NCBI GenBank assembly: GCA_001799635.1
Contig: MGTV01000039.1
Span: 1-64,000, forward strand
Length of the DNA: 64,000 bases
DNA from: Elusimicrobia bacterium GWA2_62_23
GTDB taxonomy: Bacteria; Elusimicrobiota; Elusimicrobia; Elusimicrobiales; UBA9959
Direction of reading: 5' to 3'
Shown here in pieces: positions 32,301 through 41,205 of this stretch. A program made the translations under genes and the position numbers. Under the pieces are notes generated by a model. That model was given only the letters and a program-made list of their open reading frames with translations, was not told where the DNA came from and made no database searches. Within the stretch, counting starts at the first letter, position 1; each line of letters starts with the position of its first letter.

Positions 32301-35300
32301 CTACCTGACTATGGCGACCTTTACCACCTTGTTGAGTCCCGGCCCCTTCGTTTTTATGAAGTAGATGCCGCTGGCCGCTTTCCCCCCTGAAGAATTGGTG
32401 CCGTCCCAGTCCACGGTGCCCTTGCCGGCCGTTACGGGGCCGCTGAAGATGGTCTTAACGAGCGAGCCGCTCTGGGTATAGGCCTTGATGGTGAGGGTGC
32501 CCGTGCCGGTAACCGCATATTTAATGATGGCCGAGCCGCCAGCCCCGGTGATGATGTTGTTGTAGGCCGTGGCCTCGGGGCCGTTCGCGGAGAGGTTCAC
32601 GGCGTTGGAAACGCCCAGCGAGACGAGGTGCCCCAGGTGGTTGCGCGCGAAGATCTCCACGTAGACCGTGCCCACCCCGGGGTAGCGGGCGGAGAAGCCG
32701 GGCTGCAGCTGTACGCGCCCGGAGAGGAACCGGACGCCGAAGGCGTCGCTGGTGAAGTTCCGGGCCGACGGGATGTCCTTCATGTAGGTCCAGGTCAGGT
32801 TGGTGCGCGTAAGGTCTATGGGGTCGTAATTGTGGTCCCGGAGCTGGGCGTACTCGAAGGCCTGCTCGGCCCCCGTCAGCGTGGAGGAGGATGGGACGCT
32901 CACCGCGGGGAACAGGTTGTAAGGCACGTCGAAACTGATCTCGTCGCCGTCGAAAACGGCGGCGTAGATGCGGGCCGAGGCGCTGCCGGCCGGGCTGCGC
33001 GTCAGGGTGAGGGTATAGGGCAGTTGGGAATTGGCCTCGGAGTTGCCGTAATACTCGTTGGGAGCTCCGGCCACCACCAGGTAGTAGCGCCCGGCACGCG
33101 GCACCGAGTAGGCGAAAGTGAGCGTCTGGGAGAGGGTGAGGCAGTCCCCGCTATCGGGACAGTAACCGTTGGGCGTGTTGTAGATGTCCGGCACGGCTTC
33201 CGCCACGTAATTGCGGTCCGAGTCGAAGAGGAAGATGGAATAGGCGTTGTAGGTCTCGGGCTGGCTGCCCGCGGGCAGGGTCAGGCGGGCGGTGAAGTTG
33301 CCGGCCGCCAGCGGTATGGAATAATAGTCGACGTCGCCCAGCGGGTACACGGTGGCAGAGATCGACGCCTCGTTGGCCAGCTCGGCCGCGCACTCTGGGC
33401 CGTTGTTGCTGTCGCACATCAGGGAAGTGTCGCTGATCTCATAGGCGTCGCCGCCCGCGGCCGTGCCTATCCCGTGCGCGGCGAAGGCGCTGGCGATCTT
33501 GGCCTGGACGCTGGCGTCGCAGCTGCCGGTCATGGCCGGGCTGGCGTTGAACTGCTTGCAGGCGTCTATCATGGCCTCGTAATAGTTGGCGAAACTGTCG
33601 GGGAAGTAGAAGAGAGCGGCGAAAGCCAGCACGTCGGACTTGCGCTGCCCGCCGTAGGTGCCGCCGGAGAAGGTGCCTATATTGTTGACCCCGGCCGGTT
33701 TCTGCAGCTCATAGAGGGCCTGGGACAGCGGCAGGCTGTCCTCGTGCACCTCGCCCCACCAGTCGGTGGGCATCACGCGCACCCCGGTAGGAGCCGCCCC
33801 GGAGATGTCGCGGGCGCTGCCCTCTCCCGCGCCGATGAAATTGCCGAGTTTGGTCAGGGTCCTCCCCTCGCTCCAGAACGAGGCGAGCGAAAAATAGTCG
33901 GCCATGGCTTCGCTGATGGCGCCGAATTCGCCGTAGTTGACGATGGGGTAGATGCGGTTTATCACCAGGTGGATGTACTCGTGACGCACGATGGTGCCGT
34001 CCAGGGCGAAGGACCGGTAGTTGCCGTAACCGTCCAGGGGCCCGTCGCCGAGGAGGATGTTGTCGTTCTCCAGATCGTAATAGGCGTTGAGCATGCCGCC
34101 GCAGCCGGTGCCGCAGGTGCCGCCGAGCAGGTCCGCGTCGCCGTGGGCGTGGACCATGGCGGCCACTCGCCGGGAGAGGTCCGCCGGGGGCTGGCCGGTA
34201 TTGGGATCCAGGTTCACCGCGTCGAAGTAGCGGCGGGCCCTGTTCAGGTGGTAAAACGCGTTGGCCTCGGAATAGATGTTCTTCGCTCCGGGGATGGTGG
34301 CGTCCATCGTCACGCCGGACTGGCCCGTGTCCCAGACTACGGAGCCGGTGGGGTTGTCGGTGGTGGCGTGGCCGACGGGCAGCAGCAGAACCTTTGAGTT
34401 GTCCATGATGAAGCCGTCATAGGTGCCGGCCTCGTCGGTCTTGAGCGTGACGCTGTAGGCGGGGCTCTCCACTGAAGCGCCGTAGAAGGGGCTGGTGCGG
34501 CGGCCGGTATAGGCGGCCACCGTGCCGGCTCCCGGCAGCCCGCCGCTGGCCACGTACATCTGGTCCCCGTCGTTCATGGAACCCCAGATGTCAAGCTCGC
34601 CGGCCTGGAAGGAAGTGAAGTGGGGCAGGGCCATGGCAAAACTCTTGTTCTGGCCGCTCCAGGTGTCCGGGATAGTTACGTTGTAGGTATAGGTCTGGGA
34701 ATTCTCATAGGGGTGCGGGCTCTGCAGCGGGGTTGAGGCGGAAGTGGTTTCCAGGGCCGCGTTGCTCCATCGGGCGCTTTCCCCCCTGTAGTTCGTGACG
34801 GCGAAATAGGGGCCCTTGAAGGAAGAGAAGACCTTGCCGTTGGTGTTGGTGCAATACTCGCCGTACTGGTCGGTGATAGTGTAGCTGGAATAGCTGTTCA
34901 CCCAGACGTACTGGTCGCGAAGCGGGAGCTTCTCGGGAGCGGTCCAGGAATTATCGTCCATGGTGTTGCTCGCCGGGTCGGTGGGAATGGGCGAAATGGC
35001 GTAAACTGTGCCGGTGGAATAACCGTGCGTGGCCAGGGCGCAGGCCCGGCGGAGATCGTCGTATTTCAGCAGCACCTGGCCGCTGGAAGCGTCTATGTAA
35101 TAGACCCAGAGGCCGGCCCCGCGGCCGCGCACTTTCCAGGCCAGTCGGCGCCCCCCGGTCTCTTCGTCGGGGAAGATCACCAGTTCGGTCCGGGAAAGGG
35201 CCAGGCCGCGCCCCAGGTCCGCCAGCGCGGTGCGCACCGCCGCCTCGGCGGGGATGGCAGGCGCCAGGTTGGTGGGCAGGTCCGGTTCGAACTTGCCCTG

Positions 35301-35762
35301 GTAGCCGGAGACGGCGCCGGTATTGTCCACGTGTACCCTGGCGTAGGAGAACTCCACCGGAATACCGTCCCTGTACTGCTGGTACTGCAGGTGGGTGACG
35401 CCCATGAATTCGCGCTTGTTGACCAGCCGGAGGGCCCGCGGGTCCACTTTCAGGAGTTCCTTATTATCCTGGAAGAAGGCTTCCGCCGCCTGCTCCGGGG
35501 TGCCGCCGTAGCGTATGGTGCGGCCGCCGGTAATGGACTCCGGCAGGGCGGTCCTGGGGCTGTAGCGTACCTTCCAGCCTTTGCCGTGCTTCAGGGAAAA
35601 TTTGCGGAACGATTCCCTGGCCGTGAACGAAGGGGTCTTGCGGACCTTGCGCATGGAGTCGGACAGCGGCGAGATCTTTCTGTCGGCCGCGAACAGCTGG
35701 GCGCCGCCCGCCAGGAGCAGGAGCGCGAGCATCAGGGAAACTTTCCTCATTATATAGTTCAT
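32301..35762 (-). CDS. Secreted M4 (thermolysin-family) metalloprotease with C-terminal sorting-like domain
   Basis: 1153 residues. Signal peptide (VSLMLALLLLAGGAQLFA). Propeptide of FTP/PepSY type at about 60-230 (GTPEQAAEAFFQDNKELLKV, LQYQQYRDGIPVEFSYARV). Catalytic core near 590: VRHEYIHLVIN with GAISEAMADYF exactly 24 residues after the first His, the thermolysin HExxH...E spacing including the following Asp. A PPC-like beta domain (VDYYSIPLAAGNFTARLTL) follows near 790-900. The last 70 residues (TLTIKAYTQSGSLVKTIFSG ... WDGTNSSGGKAASGIYFIKT) form a FlgD-Ig/T9SS type A-like C-terminal domain ending KVVKVAIVR. It overlaps the HEAT-repeat gene by four bases. Its role in nutrient protein digestion is inferred and fits the peptide-use genes elsewhere. 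Confidence 0.88.
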   Translation of the reverse strand: MNYIMRKVSLMLALLLLAGGAQLFAADRKISPLSDSMRKVRKTPSFTARESFRKFSLKHGKGWKVRYSPRTALPESITGGRTIRYGGTPEQAAEAFFQDNKELLKVDPRALRLVNKREFMGVTHLQYQQYRDGIPVEFSYARVHVDNTGAVSGYQGKFEPDLPTNLAPAIPAEAAVRTALADLGRGLALSRTELVIFPDEETGGRRLAWKVRGRGAGLWVYYIDASSGQVLLKYDDLRRACALATHGYSTGTVYAISPIPTDPASNTMDDNSWTAPEKLPLRDQYVWVNSYSSYTITDQYGEYCTNTNGKVFSSFKGPYFAVTNYRGESARWSNAALETTSASTPLQSPHPYENSQTYTYNVTIPDTWSGQNKSFAMALPHFTSFQAGELDIWGSMNDGDQMYVASGGLPGAGTVAAYTGRRTSPFYGASVESPAYSVTLKTDEAGTYDGFIMDNSKVLLLPVGHATTDNPTGSVVWDTGQSGVTMDATIPGAKNIYSEANAFYHLNRARRYFDAVNLDPNTGQPPADLSRRVAAMVHAHGDADLLGGTCGTGCGGMLNAYYDLENDNILLGDGPLDGYGNYRSFALDGTIVRHEYIHLVINRIYPIVNYGEFGAISEAMADYFSLASFWSEGRTLTKLGNFIGAGEGSARDISGAAPTGVRVMPTDWWGEVHEDSLPLSQALYELQKPAGVNNIGTFSGGTYGGQRKSDVLAFAALFYFPDSFANYYEAMIDACKQFNASPAMTGSCDASVQAKIASAFAAHGIGTAAGGDAYEISDTSLMCDSNNGPECAAELANEASISATVYPLGDVDYYSIPLAAGNFTARLTLPAGSQPETYNAYSIFLFDSDRNYVAEAVPDIYNTPNGYCPDSGDCLTLSQTLTFAYSVPRAGRYYLVVAGAPNEYYGNSEANSQLPYTLTLTRSPAGSASARIYAAVFDGDEISFDVPYNLFPAVSVPSSSTLTGAEQAFEYAQLRDHNYDPIDLTRTNLTWTYMKDIPSARNFTSDAFGVRFLSGRVQLQPGFSARYPGVGTVYVEIFARNHLGHLVSLGVSNAVNLSANGPEATAYNNIITGAGGSAIIKYAVTGTGTLTIKAYTQSGSLVKTIFSGPVTAGKGTVDWDGTNSSGGKAASGIYFIKTKGPGLNKVVKVAIVR

Positions 35763-36850
35763 TTCTTTGAAAACCTTTTAATGATCTGCAGCGCCGCCGC
35801 CATTTTCACCTGCGCGCTGGGGTCTTCCAGCGCCGCCGCCAGCAGGGGCTCGGCCTCGTCCTCGGTAATGTAGTTCACGGCCTCCAGGGCTTCGAGTTTT
35901 ACCTCGGGGCTGACCGCGCTCATCGCGGAACGGACCACACCGGCGTCGACCGGGGCGCCGTTGACGGCCAGGCTCCTCTGGGCTGCGATCTTAAGGCGGA
36001 TGTCCGGAGTCCCGGCGGAGATGCCGGACAGTTTGGCCTGCGCCTTCGGGTCTTTTATCAGGCTGAGCACGGAGGCGGCTTTATACTTTATGGTGGGGTT
36101 GGTGTCGTCCGCCAGCTTCAGGAGTTCTTCCAGCGCCTCTTTGCGGGAAGGGTTGCACTTGAGCGCGTCCAGGGCGGCCATGCGCACCCTGACCGATCTC
36201 TCGCTCTGCAGCAGGGCCTTGACGGGCGCGGCGGCCGCGGGAGAACAAACTTTGGCCATCGTGGCCGCGCCCTGGTAGCGCAGCGCCTCGTCCTCGGAGG
36301 TGAGGGCGTCCGTGAACTGGGCGAGTTCTTCGTCGTAGCCTGCCCGGGCGAGTTCGCGGGCCGCGGCGTCGCGGATGGTGCCGTAATTGTCGTTCTTCAG
36401 GGTAAAGAGCACGTCCGCGGCTTTTTTCCCCTTCATCGCCGCAAGAGCCTCCACGGCGTGCTCGCGGACCTTGTTCTGCGAGATCACCTTGAGTTCCACC
36501 AGCGGGGCGTTGGTGACCGGGATGGGGCCCTGGGGCGGGACGTCGTTGATGATGGCGTAAAGCGTTTTTACCCCGGCGGGGCTGCCGAGTTGCCAGAGCG
36601 CCCTGGCGGCGGCTATGCGCACATGCTTGTCTTTGTCCGCCAGCAGGTTCTTCAGCAAGCCGACGGCGGACGGGTTGCCGGCCGCGCCGAGTATGTCGGC
36701 GGCCTGGGCGCGCACTTCGGAGTCGCCGCTCTTGAGCTGCGTCACCACCAGCCGGAGGGCCTTGCGGCCGAGTTCGGCGCGCGAGAGTTCCTGCGCCGGG
36801 CAGGACCCGGGCAGGAGCAGCAACAGGAGTAGGACTGACTTGACCGCCAT
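35759..36850 (-). CDS. Secreted HEAT-repeat protein
   Basis: 363 residues. Signal peptide KSVLLLLLLLPGSCPAQ, then at least eight HEAT-like repeats recognisable by D..VR..AA..LG patterns (SEVRAQAADILGAAGNPSAV, KHVRIAAARALWQLG, GTIRDAAARELARAG, SVRVRMAALDALKCN, PTIKYKAASVLSLI, SPEVKLEALEAVNYI and AQVKMAAALQIIKRF). Such alpha-solenoids bind other proteins; with a periplasmic signal it may scaffold or chaperone the protease encoded next. No Shine-Dalgarno precedes ATG 36850; instead a TACAAT box ends seven bases upstream, suggesting a leaderless transcript. First gene of an operon with the protease and PorV-like gene. Confidence 0.87.
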   Translation of the reverse strand: MAVKSVLLLLLLLPGSCPAQELSRAELGRKALRLVVTQLKSGDSEVRAQAADILGAAGNPSAVGLLKNLLADKDKHVRIAAARALWQLGSPAGVKTLYAIINDVPPQGPIPVTNAPLVELKVISQNKVREHAVEALAAMKGKKAADVLFTLKNDNYGTIRDAAARELARAGYDEELAQFTDALTSEDEALRYQGAATMAKVCSPAAAAPVKALLQSERSVRVRMAALDALKCNPSRKEALEELLKLADDTNPTIKYKAASVLSLIKDPKAQAKLSGISAGTPDIRLKIAAQRSLAVNGAPVDAGVVRSAMSAVSPEVKLEALEAVNYITEDEAEPLLAAALEDPSAQVKMAAALQIIKRFSKK

Positions 36851-36857
36851 ATATTAG

Positions 36858-36863
36858 ATTGTA
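36858..36863 (-). promoter_or_regulatory. -10 box of the HEAT-repeat/protease operon
   Basis: Minus strand TACAAT followed by seven bases and ATG. Distance implies transcription starting at or within a base or two of the start codon. -35 is not convincing. Confidence 0.4.
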
Positions 36864-36932
36864 ACGTTTCGCTGTTTACGGGATGGTTAAGTTTTGGTTA
36901 CAAAATGATTACAGGAATCCCGGTCCGAAAAC

Positions 36933-37009
36933 TGGTGCCCCCTGCAGGACTCGAACCTGCAACCTACTGCTTCGAAGGCAGGCGCTCTATCCAGTTGAGC
37001 TAAGGGGGC
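36933..37009 (-). tRNA. tRNA-Arg (anticodon UCG)
   Basis: Folds as a full cloverleaf on the minus strand: acceptor GCCCCCT / AGGGGGC, D arm GCTC...GAGC, anticodon stem with loop CTTCGAA giving anticodon TCG (decodes CGA and other CGN), variable loop AGGTT and T arm GCAGG-TTCGAGT-CCTGC. Discriminator A is followed by an encoded CCA. The first pair of the anticodon stem (27-43) appears as a C-U mismatch. No second tRNA adjoins it. Confidence 0.93.
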
Positions 37010-37047
37010 CTTCCTGCCGCGGCCGGCGGCTCCTTTGGGCCGCCGGG

Positions 37048-37076
37048 TTGTGGAACGGCGACAATTATTATAGAAT
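37048..37076 (+). promoter_or_regulatory. Promoter of the yebC-ruvCAB operon
   Basis: TTGTGG (37048-37053), 17-bp spacer, TAGAAT (37071-37076). Transcription from about 37083 leaves a 60-nt leader before ATG 37143, which has AAGGAG. Confidence 0.55.
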
Positions 37077-37142
37077 TTATTTAATCGCGGTCATAACGGC
37101 GGTTAAATTTTACCGAAAGCAAAGCTGCTAAGGAGTCTCACT

Positions 37143-37898
37143 ATGGGCGGACATTCTCATTGGGCGGGCATCAAACACAAGAAGGCCATAACCGACGCCA
37201 AACGCGGCAAGGTCTGGACCAAGATCATCAAGGAAATAACCATCGCCGCGAAGGTCGGCGGCGGCAAGCCCGAGGATAATCCCCGCCTGCGCAAGTCCAT
37301 AGAGGACGCCAAGGCCGCCAACATGCCGCTCGATAACGTCAAGCGCGCCATAAGGCGCGGCACGGGCCAGGAGCCCGGCGTGGTCTACGAGGAAATAACC
37401 TACGAAGGCTACGGCCCCGGCGGCATCGCCGTTATCATCAACGTCACCACCGACAGCAAGAACCGCGCCGCCAGCGAGATCCGCAAGATCCTCGACCAGC
37501 ACGGCGGCAACATGGGCTCGGCCGGCTGCGTGGGCTGGATGTTCGAGCAGAAAGGCTACATTTCCGTCAAGAAGGCCGACGCCAAGGAAGACGAGCTGAT
37601 GAGCCTCTCCCTCGAGGTCGGCGCGGAGGACTTCCGCTCGCCCGAGGGTTCCGATGAATACGAGGTCATCACCGCCCCGCAGGATTTCGATTCCGTGAAG
37701 GCCAAGCTCGAGGAGAAGAAGGTCCCCCTCGTCACCTCCGAGATCACGATGCTGCCCAAGAACGAGGTCAACGTGGGCGAGGACAACGCCCAGCGCGTGC
37801 TCGACCTGATGGAGTCCCTGGAAGACCACGACGACGTGCAGAAGGTCTATTCCAACTTCAACATTCCCGACGCGGTCATCGCCAAGCTGGAGAAGTAA
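37143..37898 (+). CDS. yebC: YebC/PmpR-family protein
   Basis: 251 residues, the normal length. Begins GGHSHWAGIKHKKAITDAKRG, then KIIKEITIAAKVGGGKPEDN and LRKSIEDAKAANMPLDNVKRA, followed by YEGYGPGGIAVII, all diagnostic of YebC. YebC proteins were long described as transcription regulators; recent work on family members links them to relief of ribosome stalling, so either role may apply. It immediately precedes ruvC, a gene order found in very many bacteria. ATG 37143 has a good ribosome-binding site. Confidence 0.95.
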   Translation: MGGHSHWAGIKHKKAITDAKRGKVWTKIIKEITIAAKVGGGKPEDNPRLRKSIEDAKAANMPLDNVKRAIRRGTGQEPGVVYEEITYEGYGPGGIAVIINVTTDSKNRAASEIRKILDQHGGNMGSAGCVGWMFEQKGYISVKKADAKEDELMSLSLEVGAEDFRSPEGSDEYEVITAPQDFDSVKAKLEEKKVPLVTSEITMLPKNEVNVGEDNAQRVLDLMESLEDHDDVQKVYSNFNIPDAVIAKLEK

Positions 37899-37908
37899 CC
37901 CTCACACG

Positions 37909-38427
37909 ATGAGGATACTTGGCATAGATCCGGGGCTGGACCGAACAGGCTGGGCCGTGCTCGAGAAAGACGGCCCCGCCCCCCCCGCCCTGGCCGCGGC
38001 CGGCCTCATCCACACTCCCAAGAACACCCCGCTCGAAAAGCGCCTGGCGTCCATCTACGACGCTTTCTGCGCGCTCATCCTGGAACACCGCCCGGCCGAG
38101 GCGGCCATAGAGGAAGTCTTTTTTTCCAAGCGCGCCGATACCCAGGCCAACACCACCCACGCCCGCGGCGTGATCCTGCTGGCCTGCGAGAAGAACGCCC
38201 TGCCCATCAGCGCCTACAACCCCAAGGTCATAAAGAAGACCGTGGCCGGCAGCGGCACCGCCGAGAAGCGCCAGATCCAGCGCGTGGTGCAGATAACCCT
38301 CAACCTGCCTTCCATGCCCGAGCCGGACGACGTGGCCGACGCGATGGCCGCCGGGCTCTGCCACCTGCGCCTGGCGCCTTTCGCCAGGGCCGTCGCCGCC
38401 GCCAGGGCCAAGGCGGGCGTGAGATGA
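37909..38427 (+). CDS. ruvC: Crossover junction endodeoxyribonuclease RuvC
   Basis: 172 residues. Resolves Holliday junctions by paired nicking. First catalytic Asp in RILGIDPGLDRTGWAV, Glu in AAIEEVFFSKRADTQANT (the second acidic residue), and C-terminal acids in PEPDDVADAMAAGLCHL; the SAYNPKVIKKTVAGSGTAEK DNA-contact region is present. Eleven bases after yebC and overlapping ruvA by four (ATGA). Confidence 0.96.
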   Translation: MRILGIDPGLDRTGWAVLEKDGPAPPALAAAGLIHTPKNTPLEKRLASIYDAFCALILEHRPAEAAIEEVFFSKRADTQANTTHARGVILLACEKNALPISAYNPKVIKKTVAGSGTAEKRQIQRVVQITLNLPSMPEPDDVADAMAAGLCHLRLAPFARAVAAARAKAGVR

Positions 38428-39035
38428 TAGCCTACCTGCGCGGCACCGTGGCGTTCAGGAATCCCGAGAGCGCCGTCATAGAGACCGGCGGCGTCGGTTA
38501 CGAGGTTTTTTTCTGCGAGCCCTCCCTGGAGGCGCTCGGCCCGGCCGGCTCCCCCGCCGAGGTCTTCATCGCGGAATCCATCAGCATGTACGGCGGCACC
38601 GCCCTGTACGGGTTCCTGAGCCGCGACGAGAAGCTGCTCTTCGACCTGCTGCGCGACGCCGTACCGAATACAGGCGCCAAGAAGGCCCTGGACTACCTGG
38701 GCAAGGCCGTGAAGTCGCTGCCTGATTTTACCCGCGCCGTGGCCGACAAGGATCCCAAGCCGCTTACCGCCATTTTCGGTTTCACCGCCAAGACCGCCGA
38801 AAAGCTCATAGCGGCCCTCAAGGACAAGCTGCCGGCCTCCGGCCTGGCCGTGCCGCCCGGCCCCCTGGGCGCTTCCGCCGCGGTGTACCTGCAGGCCATG
38901 AGCGCCCTGACGGGCCTAGGCTTCCGGGCCGCCGACGCCCGCGCCGCCCTGGAAGAGGCCGCCGCCGAAGCCGGGCCCAAGGCCGGCGCCGAAGCCCTCA
39001 TCCGCCTGGCCCTCAAGCGCCTCTCGCCGAAATAA
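38424..39035 (+). CDS. ruvA: Holliday junction DNA helicase subunit RuvA
   Basis: 203 residues. Binds four-way junctions as a tetramer and loads RuvB. N-terminal OB domain MIAYLRGTVAFRNPESAVI and VGYEVFFCEPS, with FLSRDEKLLFDLLRDAVPNTGAKKAL spanning the helix-hairpin-helix start; C-terminal RuvB-binding domain LTGLGFRAADARAALEEA. The HhH region is a little divergent (PNTGAKKALDYL for the usual V.GVGPKLAL), but the length and gene order leave no doubt. Confidence 0.93.
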   Translation: MIAYLRGTVAFRNPESAVIETGGVGYEVFFCEPSLEALGPAGSPAEVFIAESISMYGGTALYGFLSRDEKLLFDLLRDAVPNTGAKKALDYLGKAVKSLPDFTRAVADKDPKPLTAIFGFTAKTAEKLIAALKDKLPASGLAVPPGPLGASAAVYLQAMSALTGLGFRAADARAALEEAAAEAGPKAGAEALIRLALKRLSPK

Positions 39036-39036
39036 A

Positions 39037-40059
39037 ATGAAAAAAGACGATATCCTCACCCCGCGCCCCGCGCCCGACGAGACCGGCCGCCTGGAATCCG
39101 CCCTCCGCCCGACCTCCCTCGACGAATTCGTCGGCCAGGCCCGGCTGAAGGAGAATCTCAAGGTCTTCATCCAGGCCGCCCGCGGCCGCAAGGAGCCGCT
39201 GGACCACTGCCTTTTCTACTCTCCCCCCGGCCTCGGCAAGACCACCCTTTCCCATATCCTGGCCCGGGAGATGGGCGTGAACATTAAGGTCACGTCCGGG
39301 CCCGTGCTCTCCAAGCCCGGCGACCTCGCCGCCATGCTCACTACCGAACTGGCCGAGGGCGACATCCTTTTTATCGACGAGATCCACCGCCTCAACGCCG
39401 CCGTCGAGGAGGCGCTCTACCCGGTGATGGAGGACTTCCTGTTCTTCATCAGCACCGGCCAGGGCCCCGGCGCCACCACCCTCAAGCTCGCCGTGCCCCG
39501 CTTCACGCTGGTAGGCGCCACCACGCGCAGCGGCCTGCTTACCGGCCCGCTGCGGGACCGCTTCGGCATAGTTTTCAACCTCGGCTTCTACGAAGAGGCC
39601 GAGATCACCAGCATCCTGGTCCGCTCCGCCGGCATCCTGGGCAGCAAGGCCGAAAAGCCGGCGCTGCAGCTCATCGCCCGCCGCTCGCGCGGTACGCCGC
39701 GCATAGCCAACCGCCTGCTCAAGCGCGTGCGGGACTTCGCCGACGTCAAAGGCGGCGGCGTGATCACCGGCCCCGTCACCGAGGCGGCCATGGCCTCCCT
39801 GGAGATAGACGCCGAGGGACTAGACGACCTGGACCGCCGGATCCTCCTTACCATCGCCGAAAAGTTCGCCGGCGGCCCGGTGGGCATAGACACGCTTTCC
39901 GTGGCGGTTTCCGAAGAGCCGGATACCCTTACCGACGTCATAGAGCCTTTCCTTATACAGGGCGGCTTCCTCAAGCGCACCACCCGCGGCCGCGTGATCA
40001 CGGCCAAGGCCGCCGCGCACCTGGGCCTGAAGCTGCCCCGACAGCAAGAGCTCATCTGA
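39037..40059 (+). CDS. ruvB: Holliday junction branch-migration ATPase RuvB
   Basis: 340 residues. AAA+ motor for branch migration. RPTSLDEFVGQARLKENLKV start, Walker A YSPPGLGKTTLSHILA, Walker B GDILFIDEIHRLNAAVEEAL, sensor TLVGATTRSGLLTGPLRDRFG and arginine-finger region, and the C-terminal winged helix with YTD-like LTDVIEPFLIQGGFLKRTTRG. One base after ruvA. Confidence 0.97.
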   Translation: MKKDDILTPRPAPDETGRLESALRPTSLDEFVGQARLKENLKVFIQAARGRKEPLDHCLFYSPPGLGKTTLSHILAREMGVNIKVTSGPVLSKPGDLAAMLTTELAEGDILFIDEIHRLNAAVEEALYPVMEDFLFFISTGQGPGATTLKLAVPRFTLVGATTRSGLLTGPLRDRFGIVFNLGFYEEAEITSILVRSAGILGSKAEKPALQLIARRSRGTPRIANRLLKRVRDFADVKGGGVITGPVTEAAMASLEIDAEGLDDLDRRILLTIAEKFAGGPVGIDTLSVAVSEEPDTLTDVIEPFLIQGGFLKRTTRGRVITAKAAAHLGLKLPRQQELI

Positions 40060-40068
40060 ACTACCGCA

Positions 40069-41205
40069 ATGAAACGCATCCTGGCCCTGCTGCTAGCCGT
40101 CCTGCCCTGCCCCGCCCTCCTGGCGGCCGACGGGCGCGCGGCCGAGGGGCCCCGCATCAGGGTGGCGATCGCCCGCAATTCCCCGTCCATCAAACTTAAG
40201 ACCTCGGCCAAGATCTTCGTCACCGAGGGAGCCAGCGGCAAGAAGTTCCTGCTCCTGGAGAACGCCGCCTACGACATAAAGCCCTCCGCGGGCGGCATCG
40301 CCGTGGCCGGCCAGCAGCTGGCCTCGCCCATAAAGCTCTCCCCTCCCGACGGCGAGGAGCGCATCCGCCTGGGCGGCAAGCTCTACAAGGGCGACATTCT
40401 CATCCATACCGTGGCCGGCGACCGCCTGGACATCATAGAACATCTTTCCATCGAGGACTACCTGTACGGCGTGCTCCCGGTGGAGATGAGCCCGGACTGG
40501 CCGCTTGAGGCGCTCAAGGCGCAGGCCGTGGCGTCGCGCACCTACGCCATGAAGTACATAAACACCTCCCGGGATTACGACGTTACCGACGGGGTGGAGA
40601 AGCAGGTCTATACCGGCGCGGGCAGGGCCAACGGCCGCATCATGGAAGCCGTCAACAGTACGCGCGGCGAAGTCCTGAAATACAAGGGGAAGCTGCTTAC
40701 CGCTTTCTTCCACGCCTGCTGCGGCGGCCATACGGCCAGCGCGAAGTCCGCCTGGGGCGAAGACGTGCTGAAGCCGCTTTACGGGGTGCAGGACCCCTTC
40801 TGCGCGCCCTCCAGGCATTCCAGGTGGAAGTTCTACGTGCCCACCCAGGACCTCCTCAAGTTCATACAGACACGGGGCTCGACGGCCCTTAAGATAAAAG
40901 GAGTGCGGGTCTATAAGAAGGATCGCTCCGGCAGGGCGGTCTCGCTGCGCTTTACCACGGACCGCGGCGCCCGGGACGTCTCCGTCAACGAATTCCGCAA
41001 ACATATCGGCAATTCCGAGTTCAGGAGCTCCCTGGTGACCCGCGTGGTCCCGGTAAAGGGCGGTTACGAGTTCGCCGGCCGCGGCTGGGGCCACGGCGTG
41101 GGCATGTGCCAGGAGGGCGCCAAGTACATGGCCCTCAAGGGCAGGCCCTACAAGAAGATCCTCCGCCACTATTATCCCGGAGTGACGATAACCGATTATG
41201 AGTGA
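40069..41205 (+). CDS. SpoIID/LytB-domain protein
   Basis: 378 residues with signal peptide (RILALLLAVLPCPALLA). SpoIID/LytB features: LSIEDYLYGVLPVEMSPDW, LKAQAVASRTYAMKYI, VNSTRGEVLKYKGKLLTAFF, HACCGGHTASAKSAWG and the C-terminal GRGWGHGVGMCQEGAKYMA. In sporulators SpoIID is a lytic transglycosylase; in non-sporulating Gram-negative bacteria the domain occurs in proteins thought to act on peptidoglycan. No other sporulation gene is present, so a cell-wall remodelling role is inferred. It sits between ruvB and queA, and its stop overlaps the queA start. Confidence 0.9.
   Translation: MKRILALLLAVLPCPALLAADGRAAEGPRIRVAIARNSPSIKLKTSAKIFVTEGASGKKFLLLENAAYDIKPSAGGIAVAGQQLASPIKLSPPDGEERIRLGGKLYKGDILIHTVAGDRLDIIEHLSIEDYLYGVLPVEMSPDWPLEALKAQAVASRTYAMKYINTSRDYDVTDGVEKQVYTGAGRANGRIMEAVNSTRGEVLKYKGKLLTAFFHACCGGHTASAKSAWGEDVLKPLYGVQDPFCAPSRHSRWKFYVPTQDLLKFIQTRGSTALKIKGVRVYKKDRSGRAVSLRFTTDRGARDVSVNEFRKHIGNSEFRSSLVTRVVPVKGGYEFAGRGWGHGVGMCQEGAKYMALKGRPYKKILRHYYPGVTITDYE

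Noticed and set aside
32628-34397. 589-residue plus-strand ORF opposite the M4 protease
   Set aside because: The minus strand carries an exact thermolysin-type active site, so this is antisense noise.
40069-41205. Evidence for sporulation from the SpoIID domain
   Set aside because: SpoIID/LytB domains are widespread in non-sporulating diderms; no other sporulation gene is present.
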